Assembly: GCA_026874595.1 (NCBI GenBank)
Contig: CM049318.1
Span: 33,937,956-34,001,955, forward strand
From: Sipunculus nudus
Lineage: Eukaryota > Annelida > Sipuncula > Golfingiida > Sipunculidae
Direction: 5' to 3'
Length of the DNA stretch: 64,000 nt
The notes under the pieces were generated by a model. The model did not search any database and was not told the origin of the DNA. It saw only the letters and a program-made list of their open reading frames with translations. Positions 25,801 through 34,800 of the stretch are shown here, one piece after another. Both the position numbers and the translations under genes were made by a program. Within the stretch, counting starts at the first letter, position 1, and each line of letters opens with the position of its first letter.

Positions 25801-28800
25801 TTTCTAATAAAAAATTGAGGTTTTTCCTTAATATCTCAAAGGAACGAAGTCCTATTGACCCAATTTTTGGCATGGTAGGAGATTATGGGGACATCTAACT
25901 GTATGCCGAAATTCAGATTCGTAGGTCCAACGGTGTCGAAACTTGCCAGTCTTACGGACGGACATCCAGACGGACATCCAGACGGACAGACGGACGGACG
26001 GACGGACAGACGGACGGACAATGGACCATGACTATAGCTCAGATGACTTATAGTCAGCTGAGCTAAAAAACACAAGCACTTAAACAAAATACATGTAAAC
26101 AGCAAGAACAGTCTTTCATTGATATCTGATGTTTTGGCATTGTGTTTGACTGCTGCTATGGCAGATACTGTTTTTCAACATCAGCATTTTTTTTTACATC
26201 CACTGTAACTGGCTTATAGGCAGAGTAGCCAAACTGACTAGCTAATAAACAAATGTTCTAGCAAAAGGAGGAGACTTGGTTTTCCAGGTTGAGGTAGTGC
26301 ACTGAAGTATTTCACTTCTGTAATAATTTTGACATTTTCTTTTTTCCAAAAAGATTTGTATGGAACACACATGAAAGTATGATGCAGTAAAATCAGCATT
26401 ATCATGGTAATGATGTTTTGTAAAGAAAAGATATGGCATCAAAATTATAATTTTTTTTCTTGATACAAGGTAGTGTGTATTATGATGTAATGTAATGAAA
26501 TAATGTGACAAAAAAACAATTCTCAATTATAATGATGTGCATTGTAACGAAATATGCTTTTTATTGTTAAGATTTATTTAGTGTAATTATAAGGTTGTAC
26601 GATGAGGTGTATTTTTCTGATGCAAAACGTATAGATACAAATACTGTACTGATATGTGCACTGCATTAAATATCTATATTGTAATTAGTATGTTGTCTTG
26701 ATAAATGTATTTAAATGATAGGTAATGGTTTGGTTTGTGTTATGTATATTTTTGGTTATTGTAAAGCAAATATGTGTATTGTAACATTGCATGCACTGTA
26801 ATACATGACAGTTTTACTTTATTTCATATATGGTGGTATTGTTAAAGATATGTGTATGTAACAAGTTTTTTATCCACCTGTGAGGCTGAACTAGACTGGT
26901 CACTGCCTTTCCCTCCCTCATCTCCTGCATCTGATGGACTATCCTGCTTCTGCCTCTGTTAAGGAATAACAGCATCTCTGTTTACCTGTGTTTATACTGT
27001 AACATAATGCCTTAGGGCATTTCTGCTATTCAGTGTACTCATTACTACTGTCATAACTACATCCTCATTTCACATGTGCACTATCTATCACAAGAAGGCT
27101 GTATCCACAAATGTCCATCTTACAGGACAAAACAGGCAACAGATACAAATAAGATTTATTATTCCATAATATTTTCCTTTGGGTACCAGACCAAGACCTT
27201 GTGTAAATTTTGTAAATAACATAAAATTATATATAATATAAAAGCACCTTTAACAGACATTAGGCTCACCTGTCCTTTCTGATGGGCACCTCTAAATCCA
27301 TGACACCCCACATCTTGAGTTCTTGGGATACCATTCTTAAAGATAAAATAAAATACATCAAGGAGCTGAAAGCACCAAACTTTCCATGAAAAAGAAACAG
27401 AATTACACAATTTGAGAACAGGGATCTCAAAGAATGACCCAAGAGACCTGCATGTCCCAACCACAACATTCACAGGTTATTCTTTAATCCATGTCTGTCT
27501 TTCAATCTGTTTGTCTGTTTGATGATAAATACCTCAGACAGTCCTGGAAGGACTTCTATCAAATTTTTCATATAACTCATTGATGGGGCAATGAAGAAAA
27601 ATATTAAATTTTTGAGCAAATCTGGAACAGAGTTTTGTTAAGTCCAAAAGAAGTCTGGCAGACAAACTGTCTAATTGCTGTAATAATATTTTTACTCTGT
27701 TTAAGAAAACAAAATGTTTACACAATTACATTTGAAATATCCTGTAAATAGGCAGCTTGATCCACATAAGAATTCATTATTTACCTCTTTCTGCACAGTT
27801 TGTTTCCTGTTGTTCTTCTGTTTTTGTTTTGCCCGACGCTTGTTTTGCTTGCCCTGTAATATACATAAACCATCAATCTTTTAAGAAATCTGATGAACAT
27901 AAACCCAAATAACTTAAATAAAATCTAAAGTAAATATCCCAAGACCAAACTGTTCATGTTCTCTTCGTCTTTTACTTCAATAAATGTAGATAGCTTTTTT
28001 TGTTCACAATTTTTAACTTTTCCTGTCTCACCGAACAGAGAATACCAAATGACAGCCTGACAGTGGTTATTTCAAATGCTTACAAGTCCAATTTAAGCTC
28101 ATGTCATGCTTTATGAATTATCAGTCATCATTATATAACATGTCAGTTCTAGCCACAACCTGAGAAGCCTGAACTTATTTTTATCTCCATTGCATGAAAA
28201 TGTTTCAGCAAAGTCTGTTAAGAAATTTTATAGCAAATTACATGTATATAAAACAATGAGTCATTCTGTTTGTTTCATCATCATTCTTATGATAAAGCTG
28301 TGAACAAAAATTATCATTACTGTACCTTCTCCTTCCTGTGTTGCTGCTTCACTTTTGAAGTGATTTTCTTGTGTTTGGGATCAGGGAAGGATGGCCTCAG
28401 TAAGACCGTCAAGGGGGAAGGAGGCTTTCCTGATTCTTCCTCTGGATGAGGAAACTTTAATGTATCACGCATCTCAATATTCTCAGAGTAGCGTCTGATA
28501 CAAAGGTGGCTCTTCACAAACGGCAACTCCAAACTGAAGGGCATCTGAATTTCAGGGTCATCTTCCTTTAATACTGCATAACCCAGGCCTGTTACATCAC
28601 AACTTTGATGTACCTTTGTCACATTATGGTTCTGATCTTCCTTTGTTTCCTTTGGTGAGTCTTCTTCATCTTTAGGAGCATCTATTTTAGAACCTTTCTT
28701 CTCCAGACTTTTGTCTTTGGACATTTCCTCATCTTCTGCATTCTCTTGATTTTCTTGACCCCCATCCTCTTCAACAGTTTCTTCCTTGATTGTATCTCCT

Positions 28801-31800
28801 TCAACAGTTTCCTGTTCTTCAGCATCCTGTCTCTCATCCGTTTTGTCACACTTGATCTGCATGGTAACCTCCTGTGTACTTTCATCTTTGTATCTTTCTC
28901 CTTCTTCCCGATATTCTTCAGATTCTGTGACACATTCTTCTGCCATTACATTGCTCAGCTTCTCAGAGCTTTCATCCTCATACTTTTCTTTCTCTTCAAC
29001 TTGTTCTTCTTCTACGTCCAGGTAATGACTGTCCACATCATAACAGGTTTTGCTGGTGTTGAAAATGATAGGCTCACCCTCCCCACTTTCTGTTTCATGA
29101 CAGAGTATGCTCAAATATTCAGAATTTTCATCAGCAGAGGATTCTGGATGACTTGTGTTGCTCAGGTTATGATCCTTACTCTGATCCACAAAGCTATCCA
29201 TGACTGTTGGGTGTCCATTGTAACCATCTTCAAAGGCAGGACTGTTTGGATCTGTATCCAAATGTGGATCCTCCTTGCATTCATGCATCCTCTTCTCCCA
29301 GAGTCCGGAATCAAGATTCAGATATTTTGTATTTTCAATAAGGGTAGTGGCAAGAAATTGGGAATCTACAACTTCATGATCCATAATGGTATTTATGTCA
29401 TTCTTATCATCCACCACCATACCCTTAATGAGCTCAGAACCAGGACCCAGTTCCTTCTGATCAACCAGTCTACCCTGAAAGAGTGGAGTATCAAGGTTTG
29501 GAGTCTGTGTATGATCCACAATGGTATCCTCTATCGGTTGGATATGAGAATCTGGGGCAGCCTTGCATCCAGTGTTCAGTTCTGGCTCCTTTCCATTATC
29601 TTTCCCCGTCAGAAGGCCAAGGTGTTTGTCATCACTATCAATTCTTTCATTGTTCAAACCTTTTGCTTCCTTACAAAAGCTCTCATGTTCTGAAGGTGCT
29701 GCGTCTGTAAAACCAGCACTGGTAGCATCCCTTTCTTCTGAACAGTCCTGGATTTCTTGTGGCTCTAACACAGCATCTAGTTTTAGTTTTCCACTGAGAC
29801 AGATTTGAATAGCATAATCTATTCTTGCAAGTGTGGTAAACATCTCTTGAGCCATGGCTGGATCTTTCTTCATAATTCTTTGATATTTTTTCTGCACAAG
29901 TGCCTTGGCCTGTTTGAACTGAATAAAAGTTTTAAAATCTAATTCAGCTTCAAGCTCATCCTCAATCATTGAGTCGAAATTGATTTTACCTTTGATTTTG
30001 TCAAAACTTAAACTTCTACTAAGAGCTGACTTGCGCGATAGTCTGTTTTTGGCTTCCTCTTGCAGCTGTTGAAATATATTTCCATCTTTCATTATGTTTT
30101 CTGAATTGAATGGACTTGATGGCTGGTTGTTCAGCTGGCCATCCAAGCTCTTCTTCAGAAGGAACATGTCACAGTATTCTGCTTCAAATGGTTCATCCCA
30201 TTCTTTATGACCACCAGTCTCCTTGAGAAAGGAGTCCTCAGCTCCTTTCTCAAGATCCAGTTTGGAACGAGAACCAAACATTGCTGGTGCCTGTTTGCTG
30301 GTGCCAACAGCTTCTCTACCAAGAATACTAGACACCTTCCTGTCCACAGCATTCATGTCTATGTCCAAACCATCTTCCCCAGGGTCACTGTATCTGTAAA
30401 ATATTAAAATGCCTTCCAAAGTCCTATGTAGCATTTTAATTGTTCACTGCACATTTCCCTTGTCAAAAACAAACAGACAAATTTCAATGCAAACTGAATT
30501 TTTACTCATCAATATAAATCATTTTCAAAAAGAATGAACAAACCCATTCTAATTATTGTTGAGGAGCTGAAACTATGCATGTGCATTTGAACTGTGAATG
30601 ACCCATAATGGTTATATATTATATAAATTGTCCTGGGATATACCATTTAATATGCACAAGAAACACAGGCTCCACTGGCTACTGAATTTTAAGACGGCTC
30701 AACATTAACAGTTAACAACTTGCCCAGGGAAACTCAAAGTTCCAGAAAATTGTTGCAGGGTAACTAAATGTGGGCTCCTACTTGCCCAACTGGGCAAGTT
30801 GGTCCGACATGAAAACCTTTACACAAAGGCCTGAATCAGTCTTGAAGAAACAAAATCATTTTGTTAAACCTTTATCTTAAATTACCTGCATGTTTAAATG
30901 TGCAAATGCTAAAGAGAAATATTATTAACAAACAAACATCTGAACATGTGGAACACATTTTTTTTTGTGTTTGTGGCTGTGACCAATGATTTTTGTAGGA
31001 CAATTAAAATTCATGTAGAGCCAGTATAAGCTAGATTTTAGGGCAAGTATTTTCAAAAGTTAATGTCAAGCCCTGACACCTATTTATTTCCAGAATTAAC
31101 CTAGGTTGAAGAGAGAAATATTTATTTTATACACCATTACATCCCAATTACTTGCAGATGATAAAAAATTTCATCAAGACAACTATATACCTGTTGTCTA
31201 AGGAATCTGCTGTTACTATGTGCTCCCTGTGAAGAAGGGAATCCAGTTCCTTTGGCATCGTGTCAGTCTCATTAACAGGTTCCCTGAAATTATAAATATA
31301 TGGATGATCCAGACTTGCTGCAAGTTTACCATGTTTAAGCTCAATAAATGTACAGATTCCTGAATTACAAAATATAAAAGAAATTTAAAATACTGCAATC
31401 CCTTGATTAAATCATTATCAATTTACAACCTCCAAATCTATTCATTTTGCTTATTAATTATTGCATGAACCATCCAGATATGATTAGTGAGCTGTCAACT
31501 TTGGAGGAGTATGCTGAGATTGTATATGATCTAGTTTCAATGCTTGCCAGTAAACCACTCCACTTTTGCTGAAACATAAATGGCAATGGTAAGCAGTGTC
31601 CATGCTGCATTGTTCCCTTGCTTGCATATATTGACTGCCATCTAATGTGGTAAATAATTGTTTTTATTTAAAAGAAAATATGAAATATACTACTAAAGTA
31701 ATAACTGAATTGAGAATCAAATAAAAGATAAGGAATCAATTAACTGAATTGATTCAAAGTCCGCTCACAATTCACAGGTCTAATTTCTATGCGAATCAGC

Positions 31801-34800
31801 ACCAAACACCACCACTTGTCAAACACCATCATGGTATTTGTTTTCAAATACAGTCGAGCCCGCTTATTGTCATATCGTCCGTTCATGCAAAAAATATGAC
31901 ATTAACCGGGATGTGATATTATGCAGGCTTCAAGGTCGAGGGTGCTATGATAGGGTATTGGGCCATTAATTATATGTGGTCTTAAGTAAAATTATTAAAA
32001 AAATTACATAACATGGAATCAAAGAACAAAATAAACTTGTTCTTAAGTATTTATTAAGCATAAATATAAACAAAATCATATGCATTCATACCTTCTTACT
32101 GATCACAAAGCACGTCATTCACTGAAATGTTACAAGCTTTATTCAGTGCAGCACAATAATCTAGCATCCTTCGGTTTGTCTAAAGAAGTCTGTGATGCAA
32201 CGCTGTTTTCCTGATCTTGTGATTTTGGATTGAACTTCACTTTCTATACTATAAAATCCACAAAAATCCCCACCATTTGCTTCCAAATAAGTTCTCAGTG
32301 TTTTGATGGCCTCAAGCGCATCTCTCGACTTGGGAATTGAAGGAAGTGGCTCGACGGTTTCTTCATCACTTTCATGATTTTGTAAAACCTCACAAATATC
32401 ATCATCTGTGATGGCTCCATAGCACTCTAGCTGTGTGCCAATGTCAACATATGCATTGAACTGTTCAGCTGTCATCCCGTCTGGTGCCTGTTCCCTATCA
32501 GTAATGCCGTCCGTTGCGATATTTACCCCTAAAGGCGCAATAAACCCTGTTTAAGCGAAGCAGTTGACAATGCTTATCTGTTTTACTTCATCCCAGGCAA
32601 CCTTGAGCATGTGCATTGCGTCAAGCACTGTGAATGAGCACGCCAGTTCAGTGACAGAACATTCCTGTTCAGAGGAACTGATGTGTGCTACCATAAGCGA
32701 CACAACTTTCCGGCGATACAGACACTTGAGGGTTGAATTATGCCCATGTCACATGGCTGGAAGACCGAAGTAGTGTTTGGTGGCAGGTAGAAAAGCCGCA
32801 CGTGTGTCAGATCGTTAGCGGCATCCTTCAGATGGGCTGCACAGTTACCAAGCACAAGGGCGATCTTGCGGTCTTGTCTTGCCATGTCTCTGTTTAAATC
32901 ATATAGCCAGCCACGGAACAGATCGCTTGTCATCCAGGCACTTTTATTGTTGGAATACGGCAGGAATAACTGGGAAACACCTCGGAAACATCGTGGCGTT
33001 TTGCTCTTGCCAATAATCAACAGGGGGTGCTTGTCGCTGCCATCCATGTTTGTAGAGACCAAAACTGTAAGGCGTTCCTTGGATCTTTTACTTCCAGTTA
33101 GTTTTTCAGTCGCTAAGGCCAAAGTCCCATCTGGTAATGCAAGAAAGAAAATCCCTGTCTCGTCAGCGTTATACACATCCTTTGGCTGGAATGACTCTAG
33201 TAGTTCGGGCAGTACTGTTGTTGACCAGGTGTCTGCCGCTGGGGCATCAGCATCACTTTTTTCTCTGTGGGCCTTTTTGAACTTGACGTCATAACCCTCT
33301 TTCCATCGGCAGATCCAACCATTCGTTGCTTTGAAGTCTGTACGGCCAAGCTTGAGAGCAAGTTGGTTTGCTTTCTCCTCCAATATCGCAGATGAGATGG
33401 GACAGTCTCTGGAGCGGGCGTCAGCAAACCACGTGTATAATGCTGTCTCAACATCAGCAGCTTTACCAAGTCGTCTTCTTTCACGTTGTCCATTACGATT
33501 TTGTTCTGCATCTTGCATGATTTTTGTTTTCCTGCTCAGTATCTTAGAAATTGTAGATTAGGAACAGCCGTATTCCTGAGACAGTTGCGCTTGTGACCTG
33601 TTCGCGAACATCTTAATGATATCAAGCTTCTGTTCAAATGACAGATCATGACGCTTACCGTTAAGTTTTGCACTCATAGTTGTGGCGGTGACTTCAGCGT
33701 TACTACACTGAGATCGGAATGACCACCGGGGAAAACTCGCAGGTTTAAATAGGCAAAACGTACATGTTTTCTTAAATGATGAAAGGACCAACTTCTTTTA
33801 TAATAAAGGGCATGGTTTGTCCTTTATCAACAGTCGAGTAGTTAAGTGTTGAGTAGTAATTTGACACGTGTTCGAAACAACCCACCAGCTGGTATAGGTG
33901 TGACAAAGGATTCTAATTAACAGTAAAATCAAAGGGGTAAGGTGACTTTGACGAACACTGTTTGTTTATGCCTAATTAACTAATGCTGAGTGGCCCGCCC
34001 GCATCGCAGGGCCAGCGGTGAGTTATGATCATTTGATATGCATGGGTGAGTCCAAGCTGGTAGTCGGAGTGGTTTCTCTTGTTAGAGCTTGATGTGACAT
34101 TAAGTGGGCACCGCCATCAATTTAGGTGGCTCCAGTAGTGATAATAAACGGGATTATGACATTTATTCATGACATTAAGCAATCAATTTTATTAAGGTTT
34201 CTATAAAAATGGTTTGGGATTTCATATTTCTGTGACTATAAACAGGATATTAACCGATATGACACAAAGTGGGCTCGTCTGTAGTGTTTTAAGTAAGTCA
34301 TCATGCATCTCATTAAAAAACTCCTTTGTTGGCTTTTAACACTGACATTTCCTGCTGTTGTGGCTGGTGATGGGACCAATAATTGTTTATCATTGATGAC
34401 AGATTGTTTGATGCCAATAATCTGATAACTGATCTTACTGTGTCATAATCAAATACACAGTTTTGCACATAACTTAGGCATTTTAATGAGGGAAGGTACA
34501 GTTTCTTAAAATCTGTGCAAGCAAACTTTAGAAAATTCTGTTTAATCAGGTGAAACATTCCATAATTTAAGCATGGGCTGCATCAATCAGCATTTTGTTC
34601 ACTCACAATCAGAATCAGGATTTGGGAGGGATCAGATCCTGATCTGGGTATGGATTGCTCAGAATCATGATCAGGATTTAGCACAGACCAATCAGGAATC
34701 GATTTTGACCAATCGCTGATTGGTCCAGACCAAATCCTGACTGAGATTCAGTCTAGCCTAAACTCCAATCGGAGTTTATGCTGAATGAAATTCTGATAAG

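Noticed and set aside
28746-29693. 315-codon open frame on the plus strand
   Set aside because: It lies antisense to NIK-like exon 3; its Phe/Ser-rich composition mirrors the Glu/Lys-rich sense frame.
32866-33294. 142-codon plus-strand frame
   Set aside because: Antisense shadow of the Tigger transposase.
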